A stretch of DNA of 64,000 nt from JBMNFB01 sp050949085 (lineage in GTDB: Bacteria; Bacillota; UBA994; UBA5500). The stretch covers positions 394,878 to 458,877 of the forward strand of contig JBMNFB010000009.1 in the NCBI GenBank assembly GCA_050949085.1. Reading direction: 5' to 3'. Below the pieces are notes generated by a model. It did no database searches. It saw nothing but the letters and a program-made list of their open reading frames with translations, and was not told the origin of the DNA. Made by a program: the position numbers and the translations under genes. Below are positions 1 to 7,172 of this stretch, piece after piece (the stretch's first letter is position 1; the number at the start of each line of letters is the position of its first letter).

Positions 1-242
1 TCCCCTCAGGGACGGCGGTCCGTGGTACCACCCTGCTTTGCTGGCTAAAGCCAGCCTCAGCGGCATAAGAAGCCTATCAGATAACGCCTGAATCACGGGG
101 TGACCTAACTCCTGCGAACTCAGCCACCCGGCTCCGGAGCCATCTTCATCGGTAACCCGTCTGCCGGCTTGCACCTGCACCGGCTCTCTGGAAGACGCGT
201 TGGTCCGATTACTCTTTCCTTCATTGCCTGTAATTTGCGATT
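1..242 (-). promoter_or_regulatory. T-box leader, methionine-type (partial, gene outside window)
   Basis: Read on the minus strand, positions 34-20 carry the T-box sequence AGGGTGGTACCACGG. The upstream part has the AGTA-type stem I motif (near 215-210) and a specifier-loop context GAAG-ATG-G at 146-140. Aligned with the two other T-boxes of this window (GAAG-CGC-A before argS, GAAG-GAC-A before aspS), the specifier codon is ATG, i.e. methionine. The controlled gene lies beyond position 1. In Bacillus metS sits next to abrB, so a methionyl-tRNA synthetase gene is the natural guess (inference). The terminator part of the leader is not visible. Confidence 0.8.
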
Positions 243-248
243 TGTAGT

Positions 249-277
249 AGGATACCACGCCGGCAGGGCCGTGTCAA
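249..277 (-). promoter_or_regulatory. sigma-A promoter of the Met T-box transcript
   Basis: On the minus strand TTGACA (277-272) and TATCCT (254-249) are separated by 17 bp, placing the start of transcription near 242, just ahead of the T-box stem I. Confidence 0.65.
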
Positions 278-356
278 ACCCATGGCGCTGCCCAGGCCTG
301 GTTGCCAACATCTATCGCTAGACTTTGAGGGATGGAAAAAAATAAATGGATGTCTA

Positions 357-385
357 TTGACAGCTATTGGTATAGCTGCTATAGT
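357..385 (+). promoter_or_regulatory. sigma-A promoter of the abrB-like gene
   Basis: TTGACA (357-362) and TATAGT (380-385) with a 17-bp spacer. The predicted start near 392 leaves a leader of about 40 nt before the AbrB-like gene. The promoter is divergent from the T-box promoter at 249-277. Confidence 0.7.
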
Positions 386-432
386 ACTTTCTGGGGATGT
401 TTGTCGAATCTTGTCATAAAGGAGGGGAAACA

Positions 433-690
433 ATGAAGTCAACAGGTATTGTTCGCAAGGTAGACGAGCTGGGCCGCGTGGTGATCCCGATCGAGTTGCG
501 TCGCACCCTGGGTATTGAGGAAAAAGACTCTCTCGAGATCTACGTTGACGGCGAGAAGATCATCCTGAAGAAATACGAGCCTGCCTGCATCTTCTGCGGA
601 AATGCAGAGGGCATAGTGAACTACCGCGGAAAGAATATCTGCGGGGATTGCCTGAGACAAATCGCCAATGACGTTCGTGGAAACGAATAG
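433..690 (+). CDS. abrB: AbrB/SpoVT-family transition-state regulator with C-terminal zinc ribbon
   Basis: This 85-residue protein is a DNA-binding regulator of the AbrB family. Residues 1-48 match the swapped-hairpin DNA-binding domain (GIVRKVDELGRVVIPIELRR, then LGI and the DSLEIYVDGEKIILKKY strand pair). The C-terminal half has two CxxC pairs (CIFC and CGDC), a zinc-ribbon-like tail present in Clostridial AbrB proteins. The start at 433 is chosen for AAAGGAGGGG seven bases upstream; a longer frame from 397 lacks a ribosome site. In Bacillus, AbrB represses stationary-phase and sporulation genes, and sigH is one of its targets there; sigH is also in this window. The exact paralogue (AbrB, SpoVT or Abh) cannot be told from sequence. 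Confidence 0.88.
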   Translation: MKSTGIVRKVDELGRVVIPIELRRTLGIEEKDSLEIYVDGEKIILKKYEPACIFCGNAEGIVNYRGKNICGDCLRQIANDVRGNE

Positions 691-701
691 CTGTACATAG
701 C

Positions 702-733
702 TCAGCGGAGCAGATAGCTCCGCTTCTTTTTTT
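702..733 (+). terminator. rho-independent terminator of abrB
   Basis: The hairpin AGCGGAG-CAGATAG-CTCCGCT is followed by a run of seven T. It lies directly after the abrB stop codon. Confidence 0.85.
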
Positions 734-746
734 GCAGAGGAACTAT

Positions 747-784
747 GGAAAAAAGAGCACCCGCGCCGGGCACGGGTGCTCTTT
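747..784 (-). terminator. terminator after rplL
   Basis: On the minus strand, AGAGCACCCGTG-CCCGG-CGCGGGTGCTCT is followed by TTTT. It closes the L10-L7/L12 transcript, so no rpoB is co-transcribed here. Confidence 0.88.
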
Positions 785-791
785 CAAACTA

Positions 792-1169
792 CTACTTGAC
801 TTCCACGCTGGCGCCAGCTTCTTCCAGCTTAGCCTTGATGGTGTCGGCCTCTTCCTTGCTGACCTTCTCCTTAACTGCCTTCGGGGCACCGTCGACCAGG
901 CCCTTGGCCTCGACGAGACCCAAACCGGTGATCTCACGAACGACCTTGATGACAGCGATCTTCTTATCGCCAGCCGAGGTCAGGATAACGTCAAACTCGG
1001 TCTGCTCTTCCTCTTCTGCGGCAGGAGCGGCACCACCGGCCACTGGCATGGCCATCGCCATCGGCGCAGCAGCGCTAACGCCAAACTCCTCCTCCAGAGC
1101 CTTGATCAGCTCGGACAGCTCCAGCACCGTCATTTCCTTGATAGCTTCGATAATCTGTTCCTTAGTCAC
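792..1169 (-). CDS. rplL: 50S ribosomal protein L7/L12
   Basis: 125 residues. L7/L12 is the multi-copy stalk protein that recruits translation GTPases. An N-terminal dimerisation helix (about 1-32) is followed by an Ala/Pro/Met-rich hinge (33-52) and the conserved C-terminal domain (EKTEFDVIL-like start, GLGLVEAKGLVDGAPK). The GTG start at 1169 has AAGGAGG eight bases upstream; a GTG three codons earlier overlaps that ribosome site and is unlikely. It follows rplJ by 45 bases. In most bacteria rpoB and rpoC follow, but here a strong terminator and a convergent abrB-like gene do. Confidence 0.96.
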   Translation of the reverse strand: MTKEQIIEAIKEMTVLELSELIKALEEEFGVSAAAPMAMAMPVAGGAAPAAEEEEQTEFDVILTSAGDKKIAVIKVVREITGLGLVEAKGLVDGAPKAVKEKVSKEEADTIKAKLEEAGASVEVK

Positions 1170-1214
1170 TATTCTCACCTCCTTATGTGGTCAAACCCCT
1201 AACAGGGTAGCGAG

Positions 1215-1742
1215 TTAAGCTTCTTCCTTCTGCTTGCGCACTGCCTCAAGCGCATAGCCTAGCTTGCGGACAGGGCCCTGCAGAACATTGAGGAAACCAG
1301 ATATCGGCGCTGCAATGGCACCGACCACCTGAGCAACCAACACTTCCCTTGGAGGCAGATCGGCCAGTGCCTGAACGCCATCGGCCGTGATGACACTGCC
1401 CTCCACCAGACCCGCCTTGATAGACAGCATCCGGTTCGCCTTGATGAATTCGGAGACCGCCTTGGCAGGCGCCACCGGATCCTCGAGGCTATAGGCGATC
1501 GCTGTCGCCCCTTCCAGGTACTGATCAAGGTCTGTAATGCCAAGCTCACTGGTAGCCCGCTTGGCCAGCGTATTCTTGACCACCTTGAAATCGACACCGG
1601 CAGCGCGCAGCTGACGGCGCAGCTCAGTGACCTTGATCACGTTGATGCCACGGAAGTCCGTCAGGACAGCCCCCTTGGCGTTACCCAGCTTCTCAACCAG
1701 TTCCTGAACCACCGCTTGTTTCTGTTCGCGGCTGATACCCAT
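1215..1742 (-). CDS. rplJ: 50S ribosomal protein L10
   Basis: 175 residues. L10 anchors L7/L12 dimers on the ribosome. The N-terminal rRNA-binding domain is recognisable (KGAVLTDFRGINVIKVTELR, then VVKNTLAKRA), and the C-terminal helix that binds L7/L12 is at about 140-175. Two ATG codons are adjacent; the second (1742) has the better distance from AAGGAGG. A structured leader and its own promoter precede the gene, as expected for autoregulation by the L10-L12 complex. Confidence 0.96.
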   Translation of the reverse strand: MGISREQKQAVVQELVEKLGNAKGAVLTDFRGINVIKVTELRRQLRAAGVDFKVVKNTLAKRATSELGITDLDQYLEGATAIAYSLEDPVAPAKAVSEFIKANRMLSIKAGLVEGSVITADGVQALADLPPREVLVAQVVGAIAAPISGFLNVLQGPVRKLGYALEAVRKQKEEA

Positions 1743-1749
1743 CATCCCA

Positions 1750-1895
1750 CCTCCTTAGCAGAGTCTCTGGGAAACCAAACATGGCCTCCGCAGACAGCGA
1801 AGGCCATGAAAAGCACACTAAGCTAATCAGGTTATCTTCACCTCGGCAGGCGGTTTCCCTTTAGGCCTTCCGGCACCTGCTGTCTACGGTCATTT
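1750..1895 (-). promoter_or_regulatory. ribosomal protein L10 leader RNA
   Basis: The 150-nt untranslated leader of rplJ has long-range pairing (CCGTAGACAGCAGG near its 5' end with the CGCTGTCTGCGG segment near 1790-1800) around a GCCTGCCGAGGT-type loop region. This is the layout of the Firmicutes L10 leader, where the L10-L12 complex binds to repress its own operon. Assignment is by layout and position, not by covariance search. Confidence 0.7.
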
Positions 1896-1898
1896 GCC

Positions 1899-1927
1899 AG
1901 TATACCAGCCACAGCTGGTCTCGTCAA
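1899..1927 (-). promoter_or_regulatory. sigma-A promoter of rplJ-rplL
   Basis: TTGACG (1927-1922) and TATACT (1904-1899) are 17 bp apart on the minus strand, giving rplJL a promoter separate from rplKA, just past the rplA stop. Confidence 0.7.
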
Positions 1928-1936
1928 TTGGAATTA

Positions 1937-2638
1937 CTAGGCGTTACCACCCGTAGCTCGTAGCGGATGGATCCGCACCCCGGGCCCCATAGTCGAGGAC
2001 ACAGTGACGCTGCGCACGTACTGCCCTCTGGCTCCGGAAGGCCTGGCCTTGATCAGGGCATCCATCAGCGCCTCAAAGTTCTCCTGCAGCTTCTCGGTCT
2101 CGAAGGAAACCTTGCCGATGGGCGCATGAACAATACCGGCGCGGTCGACTCGGTATTCGATCTTACCGGCCTTGCTGTCCTGAACAGCGCGGCCAACATC
2201 CATCGTCACTGTACCGATCCGCGGGTTGGGCATCAGCCCTCTGGGGCCGAGGATACGGCCCAGCCGACCGACAACACCCATCATATCCGGTGTAGCGATG
2301 GCGACATCAAAATCGAGCCAGCCCTGCTGGATCCGCTGCGCCAGATCCTCAGCGCCGACGTAGTCGGCACCGGCCTCTTCGGCTTCCTGCGCTTTGGCAT
2401 CCCGGGCAAAAACGAGGACGCGAACCGTCTTACCGGTTCCGTGTGGCAGCACAACCGCCCCACGCACCTGCTGATCAGCATGCTTCGGATTGACTCCCAG
2501 CTTGATGGCCGCCTCAACCGTCTCATCAAACTTGGCCGAGGCAATCTGCTTGACCAGGTCAATCGCCTGTGTTACATCATGCAGCTCCATGCGATCAAAC
2601 TGTTTGAGGGCGTCCTGATACTTCTTTCCACGTTTCAT
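1937..2638 (-). CDS. rplA: 50S ribosomal protein L1
   Basis: 233 residues, the usual length. L1 forms the mobile stalk at the E site and represses its own operon. Recognisable stretches include KFDETVEAAIKLGVNPKHAD near the N-terminus, LGRILGPRGLMPNPRIGTVT in the middle and the C-terminal SSTMGPGVRI. An AGGAGG box precedes the ATG. It lies 63 bases after rplK in the rpmG-secE-nusG-rplK-rplA transcript. Confidence 0.97.
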   Translation of the reverse strand: MKRGKKYQDALKQFDRMELHDVTQAIDLVKQIASAKFDETVEAAIKLGVNPKHADQQVRGAVVLPHGTGKTVRVLVFARDAKAQEAEEAGADYVGAEDLAQRIQQGWLDFDVAIATPDMMGVVGRLGRILGPRGLMPNPRIGTVTMDVGRAVQDSKAGKIEYRVDRAGIVHAPIGKVSFETEKLQENFEALMDALIKARPSGARGQYVRSVTVSSTMGPGVRIHPLRATGGNA

Positions 2639-2701
2639 CTGTGGTCTGCACCTCCTGTGGTCTTAGCGGGATAACCCTCCCACAATCTTTCTGCCTTGAT
2701 C

Positions 2702-3127
2702 TCAGTCGACAACCGTGATGCCCATGCTCCGGGCAGTACCCTCAATCATCCGCATGGCTGCTTCCACCGAAGCCGCGTTGAGATCGGGCATTTTGGTTTG
2801 TGCAATCTCCCGAACTTGATCTCGGGTAATGGTGGCAACTTTGTTACGGTTGGGAACACCAGAACCAGACTCAATGCCCACTGCCTTCTTTAACAGCACA
2901 GCAGCTGGTGGGGTCTTAGTAATGAACGTAAAAGAACGATCCTGATAAACAGAAATCTCAACCGGGATAATCATCCCCATCTGTTTGGATGTGCGTTCAT
3001 TGAACTCCTTCAAAAACCCCATCATGTTAATGCCAGTCTGAGCCAGGGCAGGTCCAACCGGTGGAGCGGGTGTTGCTTTGCCAGCTTGCAGTTGAAGCTT
3101 GACAACCCTAACTAGCTTCTTAGCCAT
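2702..3127 (-). CDS. rplK: 50S ribosomal protein L11
   Basis: 141 residues. L11 binds the GTPase-associated centre of 23S rRNA and is needed for RelA-type sensing. Typical motifs are KLQLQAGKATPAPPVGPALA near the N-terminus, the FTFITKTPPAAVLLKKA segment, and the C-terminal AMRMIEGTARSMGI. A GGGAGGTGG box precedes the ATG. Confidence 0.97.
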   Translation of the reverse strand: MAKKLVRVVKLQLQAGKATPAPPVGPALAQTGINMMGFLKEFNERTSKQMGMIIPVEISVYQDRSFTFITKTPPAAVLLKKAVGIESGSGVPNRNKVATITRDQVREIAQTKMPDLNAASVEAAMRMIEGTARSMGITVVD

Positions 3128-3191
3128 GAACGTCCACCTCCCTTTCCCTCATGTCTTGTTGTTCAGGCCTGAAAGAATCAGGCGCTGATAC

Positions 3192-3719
3192 TCAGACCTT
3201 ATCGACCTGAGTATAGTCCAATTCCACGGGGGTTTCCCGTCCAAAGAGAGAGACCCTCACCTTCACCTTCTGCCGCTCGTGGTTTAGCTCTTCCACCACA
3301 CCGACAAAATTCTGGAACGGGCCGCTGGTAATCCGCACTGATTCGCCGACCTCAAGATCAATCCGAACTTGGGCCGCTTCGCCGCCAACCTGCCGCATGA
3401 TCTGCCTAACCTCATGCTCCTCCAGGGGGATCGGTTTGGTTCCAGATCCGACAAAGCCGGTGACACCAGGCGTATTGCGTACCACATACCAGGAGTCGTC
3501 CGTGACGATCATCTCCACCAGGACGTACCCGGGGAAAACCTTCTTCTTAACCACCTTTTTCTTGCCGTCCCGTCCCGTCTCAACCGTATCCTCCAGAGGA
3601 ACCATCACACGGAAAATCTTGTCCTCCATCTCCATGGATTGGACACGCTTCTCCAGATTGGTTTTCACCTTATTCTCATAGCCGGAGTAAGTGTGAACTA
3701 CATACCACTGTTTTTCCAT
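3192..3719 (-). CDS. nusG: transcription termination/antitermination protein NusG
   Basis: 175 residues. NusG binds the RNA polymerase clamp and links transcription to Rho or ribosomes. The NGN domain is at 1-110 (WYVVHTYSGYENKVKTNLE at the start, FPGYVLVEM in the middle, NTPGVTGFVG). The KOW motif is at about 123-150 (VRITSGPFQNFVGVVEEL). Length is normal. It is preceded by secE by the usual order, with the L11 gene following. Confidence 0.97.
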   Translation of the reverse strand: MEKQWYVVHTYSGYENKVKTNLEKRVQSMEMEDKIFRVMVPLEDTVETGRDGKKKVVKKKVFPGYVLVEMIVTDDSWYVVRNTPGVTGFVGSGTKPIPLEEHEVRQIMRQVGGEAAQVRIDLEVGESVRITSGPFQNFVGVVEELNHERQKVKVRVSLFGRETPVELDYTQVDKV

Positions 3720-3778
3720 GCTAACTCGGGGCCAGATGGCCCCTGCCTCCTCCTTGTTTGCGGTTGATCCGATACGGG

Positions 3779-3994
3779 TTACACATTGAGCAGCCGCTCA
3801 AGGACATAGCTGATCGAGGTGTCCACAACGTAGAGCAGGACGGTAATGGCCAAGACGGTCACCAGCACAACGAGGGTGTAGACCATCGTCTGGCGACGAG
3901 TCGGCCAGATCACACGCCTCAGCTCTGAACGAACATCCCGGAAAAACTTCCACAGATTGCGGCCACCATCTGCAATTCTAGCCAATAGACCCAT
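3779..3994 (-). CDS. secE: preprotein translocase subunit SecE
   Basis: 71 residues. SecE is the small essential membrane subunit that clamps SecY. The short amphipathic part RDVRSELRRVIWPTRRQT is followed by one membrane span (about 37-62, VYTLVVLVTVLAITVLLYVV). Single-span length is standard for Gram-positives. It sits between rpmG and nusG, the classical context. Confidence 0.95.
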   Translation of the reverse strand: MGLLARIADGGRNLWKFFRDVRSELRRVIWPTRRQTMVYTLVVLVTVLAITVLLYVVDTSISYVLERLLNV

Positions 3995-4021
3995 TACTAT
4001 TCACCCCCGCCTGTTTCCACT

Positions 4022-4168
4022 CTAGCGGGTCTCACGATGGGTCGTGTGAGTCTTACAGAAGCGGCAATATTTTTTCAGCTCAAGGCGGTCAGTAGTCGTT
4101 CTGCGGTTCTTGCTGGTACGATAATTGCGCTGTCTGCAGTCGGTGCAAGCCAGCGTAATACCAACGCG
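4022..4168 (-). CDS. rpmG: 50S ribosomal protein L33
   Basis: 49 residues. It contains the family core RVGITLACTDCRQRNYRTSK and a second pair CRFC, so this is the cysteine-containing, zinc-binding (C+) form; a C- copy is expected under zinc limitation elsewhere in such genomes. The start at 4168 has AGGTG nine bases upstream. An upstream in-frame ATG at 4219 would add 17 unrelated residues and lies next to the promoter. Confidence 0.93.
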   Translation of the reverse strand, partial: RVGITLACTDCRQRNYRTSKNRRTTTDRLELKKYCRFCKTHTTHRETR

Positions 4169-4221
4169 CATGTGCTTTCGCACCTCACTTCCTCTTGGTA
4201 CTATGCATAGGTTACTCAATC

Positions 4222-4250
4222 AAGTTATCACAGAGGGCATCTTATGTCAA
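4222..4250 (-). promoter_or_regulatory. sigma-A promoter of rpmG-secE-nusG-rplKA
   Basis: TTGACA (4250-4245) and TAACTT (4227-4222), 17-bp spacer, minus strand. It lies between the tuf terminator and rpmG. Confidence 0.75.
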
Positions 4251-4283
4251 TACTTGGCCCCCTGGCAAAAGCCGCCCCAGCCG

Positions 4284-4312
4284 AGAAAAAGGCGCGGCCA
4301 AAGCCGCGCCTT
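4284..4312 (-). terminator. terminator after tuf
   Basis: On the minus strand, AAGGCGCGG-CTTTGG-CCGCGCCTT is followed by a T run. It separates tuf from the rpmG promoter. Confidence 0.9.
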
Positions 4313-4338
4313 GCCCCTATCAAATCCGCTGGACTTGA

Positions 4339-5542
4339 TTATTCGATGATCTCGGTTACAACGCCCGAACCAACCGTGCGGCCGCCCTCGCGGATGGCGA
4401 GACGCAGGCCCCGCTCCAGAGCGATCGGCGTGATCAGCTCGATGGTCATGGTCACGTTGTCACCAGGCATGACCATCTCCACGCCCTCCGGCAGCTCGAT
4501 GCTACCGGTCACGTCGGTGGTGCGGAAGAAGAACTGCGGACGATAGCCGCTGAAGAATGCGGTATGGCGGCCGCCCTCTTCCTTCTTCAGGACGTAGACT
4601 TCAGCCTTGAACTTGGTGTGCGGCTTGATGGTGCCCGGCTTGGCCAGAACCATACCGCGCTCGATGGACTGGCGATCGACACCGCGCAGCAGCAGACCGA
4701 CGTTGTCGCCGGCTTCAGCCCGCTCCAGCAGCTTGCGGAACATCTCCACGCCGGTGACGACAGTCTTGCGGGATTCCTCGCGCAGGCCGACGATCTCTAC
4801 CTCGTCGCCAACCTTGACGGTGCCGCGCTCGACCCGGCCGGTACCCACAGTTCCCGCGACCGGTGATGGTGAAGACGTCTTCCACCGGCATCAGGAACGG
4901 CTTGTCAGCCTCGCGCTCAGGAGTCGGGATGTACTCGTCCACGACATCCATCAGCTCCCAGATCTTGCCGCACCACTCGCAGTCGCGGCTGCCGCAACCG
5001 CACTCCAGTGCCTTCAGAGCGGAACCGACCACGATCGGCGTGTCATCGCCTGGATAGCCGTAATCGGAAAGCAGCTCGCGCACTTCCATCTCTACCAGCT
5101 CGATCAGCTCAGGATCGTCCACCATGTCGGCCTTGTTCAGGAAGACAACGATGTAGGGGACGTTAACCTGGTGAGCCAGCAGGATGTGCTCGCGCGTCTG
5201 GGGCATCGGGCCGTCAGCGGCCGATACCACGAGAATGGCACCGTCCATCTGGGCTGCACCGGTGATCATGTTCTTGATGTAGTCAGCGTGACCCGGGCAG
5301 TCGACGTGAGCATAGTGCCGACTCTCGGTCTCATACTCCACGTGCGAAGTGTTGATGGTGATGCCGCGGGCCTTCTCTTCTGGCGCCTTGTCGATCTGGT
5401 CGTAGCCCATCTTGGCGGCGCCGCCTACGGTCGAAAGAGCGCTGGTCAGGGCTGCCGTCAGTGTGGTCTTGCCATGGTCGATATGACCGATGGTGCCAAT
5501 GTTCACGTGCGGCTTGGTGCGCTCAAACTTTTGCTTTGCCAT
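4339..5542 (-). pseudogene. tuf: elongation factor Tu, interrupted by a one-base frameshift
   Basis: EF-Tu delivers aminoacyl-tRNA to the ribosome. Residues 1-227 read normally (GHIDHGKTTLTAA P-loop, DCPGHADY, NKADMVDDPEL). After FTITGRG the frame breaks, and the correct sequence (TGRVERGTVKVGDEVEIVGL to the C-terminus) continues in another frame. The cause is one extra base in the GGG (minus strand) at 4855-4853, where GG is expected. Removing it gives exactly 400 residues, the normal EF-Tu length, with no other defect. The insertion CGCGSRDCEWCGKIWELMD holds four cysteines. With an otherwise perfect gene, promoter and terminator, a sequencing or assembly error is most likely; a true frameshift would need a second tuf copy. 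Confidence 0.9.
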
Positions 5543-5591
5543 CTTGATTTAACCCTCCTCCTCACAGACAGTGGCCTGTCTGCTATCCTTA

Positions 5592-5620
5592 ATATTACCA
5601 ACCTCATCGCGGCAAGTCAA
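5592..5620 (-). promoter_or_regulatory. sigma-A promoter of tuf
   Basis: TTGACT (5620-5615) and TAATAT (5597-5592), 17-bp spacer on the minus strand. It is followed by a leader of about 45 nt with a GGAGGAGGG box. Confidence 0.75.
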
Positions 5621-5656
5621 ACAAATTATCAAAAAGCTTGCCAGGCAGTGGCAAGT

Positions 5657-5687
5657 ACAAAAACCCCAGCCGTTCTCGGCTGGGGCC
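5657..5687 (-). terminator. terminator after the tRNA cluster
   Basis: On the minus strand CCCCAGCCG-AGAA-CGGCTGGGG is followed by TTTTTGT, directly after tRNA-Thr. Confidence 0.9.
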
Positions 5688-5698
5688 AAATCTGCGTA

Positions 5699-5774
<76 letters not shown>

Positions 5775-5788
5775 GGATTAAATCCTTT

Positions 5789-5877
5789 CAAATCCCTTTG
5801 GGATTTGCAGTGGTACAAGCCGATAGTTGCTACCGCAACAATCGCTTTATTGGATTATCAAATCCCTTTGGGATTTG
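5789..5877. repeat. 70-bp dual-hairpin repeat unit (tRNA-spacer type), copy 1
   Basis: Palindrome CAAATCCCTTTGGGATTTG at 5789-5807, then the hairpin CGATAGTTGC-TACC-GCAACAATCG at about 5821-5844, then the first palindrome again at 5859-5877. The spacing between the two palindromes is exactly 70 bp. It fills the gap between tRNA-Thr and the first tRNA-fMet. Confidence 0.9.
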
Positions 5878-5880
5878 AAT

Positions 5881-5957
<77 letters not shown>

Positions 5958-5978
5958 CCGTTATCGAGTTGTGGTTAT

Positions 5979-6067
5979 CAAATCCCTTCAGGATTTGCAG
6001 TGGTACAAGCCGATAGTTGCTACCGCAACGATCGCTTTATTGGATTATCAAATCCCTTCAGGATTTG
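5979..6067. repeat. 70-bp dual-hairpin repeat unit (tRNA-spacer type), copy 2
   Basis: Same layout as at 5789-5877: CAAATCCCTTCAGGATTTG at 5979, the hairpin around GATAGTTGC-TACC-GCAACGATC, and the palindrome again at 6049. It is offset exactly 190 bp from copy 1. The loop bases differ (TTCA instead of CTTT), with compensating stem preservation. Confidence 0.9.
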
Positions 6068-6070
6068 AAA

Positions 6071-6147
<77 letters not shown>

Positions 6148-6162
6148 TCGTTTCACATATTG

Positions 6163-6236
6163 TGGAGCGGGTGATGGGAATCGAACCCACGCAGCCAGCT
6201 TGGAAGGCTGGTGCTCTACCATTGAGCTACACCCGC
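6163..6236 (-). tRNA. tRNA-Gly(TCC)
   Basis: 74 nt with encoded CCA. Acceptor GCGGGTG pairs with CACCCGC; anticodon loop CTTCCAA gives TCC; T-arm GGGTTCGATTCCC. Confidence 0.95.
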
Positions 6237-6247
6237 AGACAAATCAA

Positions 6248-6333
6248 TGGTGGAGGAGACTGGATTCGAACCAGTGAAGGCAATGCCAGCAGATTTACAG
6301 TCTGCCCCCTTTGGCCAGCTCGGGTACTCCTCC
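6248..6333 (-). tRNA. tRNA-Tyr(GTA)
   Basis: 86 nt with encoded CCA and a long variable arm as expected for bacterial tRNA-Tyr. Acceptor GGAGGAG pairs with CTCCTCC; anticodon loop CTGTAAA gives GTA. It is the first tRNA of the cluster, following sigH. Confidence 0.95.
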
Positions 6334-6435
6334 ATTTAGCCGTATAGCGCCTCACTTGGAGACAGATTTTATTATACGCCGCTTTCGGCCAACAGTCAAG
6401 GGGCGGCATGATTTGGCTGCCGACCAATATCAGGA

Positions 6436-7089
6436 TCAGTTGTTATTGTTGTTACGTTCCTCCAGATATCGCTCCACTTTGCGCTTGACTCTTTGCAGGG
6501 CGTTATCGATCGACTTCACATGTCTATCCAGATCGCCGGCAATCTCCTGATAGGATTTGCCCTCCAGGTAGGCAATCAGCACCTTCCATTCCAGCTCACT
6601 GAGCAACTCGCCCATGTGCAACTCGATATCCAGAAACTCCTCCTGGTTGATCATCAGCTCTTCCGGATCGGTGATCCGGTTGCCGGAGAGAACATCCAGC
6701 AGGGTGCGATCTGACTCTTCGTCGTAGATCGGTTTATTCAGGGAGATATACGAGTTGAGTGGAATATGCTTCTGCCGCGTGGCCGTCTTGATGGCAGTGA
6801 TGATCTGCCGCGTAATACAGAGTTCGGCAAAGGCCCGAAAAGAGGCCAGCTTATCAGCGCGATAGTCACGAATCGCTTTATAAAGCCCAATCATGCCTTC
6901 CTGGATAATATCCTCGCGATCGGCACCAATCAGAAAGTAAGATTTGGCTTTGGCGCGTACAAACGCTTTGTACTTGTTAATCAGGAATTCCAATGCGTAA
7001 GTGCTGCCCTGCTTGGCACTTTCCACTAGATCTTCTTCGGACATCTGATCAATATCGGGAAAGAACTCCGGTTGGGCATCCATGTTCAC
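6436..7089 (-). CDS. sigH: RNA polymerase sigma-H factor (early stationary phase/sporulation)
   Basis: 217 residues, matching Bacillus SigH in length. SigH directs transcription at the onset of sporulation and competence. Region 2 is clear (LINKYKAFVRAKAKSYFLIG, DREDIIQEGMIGLYKAIRDY, then FRAFAELCITRQIITAIKTA). Region 4 is the C-terminal helix-turn-helix (LEGKSYQEIAGDLDRHVKSI). The GTG at 7089 has GGAGG eight bases upstream; an ATG two codons later is the alternative. It ends in an odd run of five asparagines. Sigma-A promoter bases are seen at 7143-7172. Confidence 0.95.
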   Translation of the reverse strand: MNMDAQPEFFPDIDQMSEEDLVESAKQGSTYALEFLINKYKAFVRAKAKSYFLIGADREDIIQEGMIGLYKAIRDYRADKLASFRAFAELCITRQIITAIKTATRQKHIPLNSYISLNKPIYDEESDRTLLDVLSGNRITDPEELMINQEEFLDIELHMGELLSELEWKVLIAYLEGKSYQEIAGDLDRHVKSIDNALQRVKRKVERYLEERNNNNN

Positions 7090-7142
7090 ATATATCGCCT
7101 CCACGCAGTTTGCAGTCCAGCACCCTCAACTACACATAACCT

Positions 7143-7172
7143 ATTATAAAGCAAGATTTTCCGGAGGGTCAA
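7143..7172 (-). promoter_or_regulatory. sigma-A promoter of sigH
   Basis: TTGACC (7172-7167) and TATAAT (7148-7143) with an 18-bp spacer on the minus strand. The -35 box overlaps the rlmB stop codon. Confidence 0.75.
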
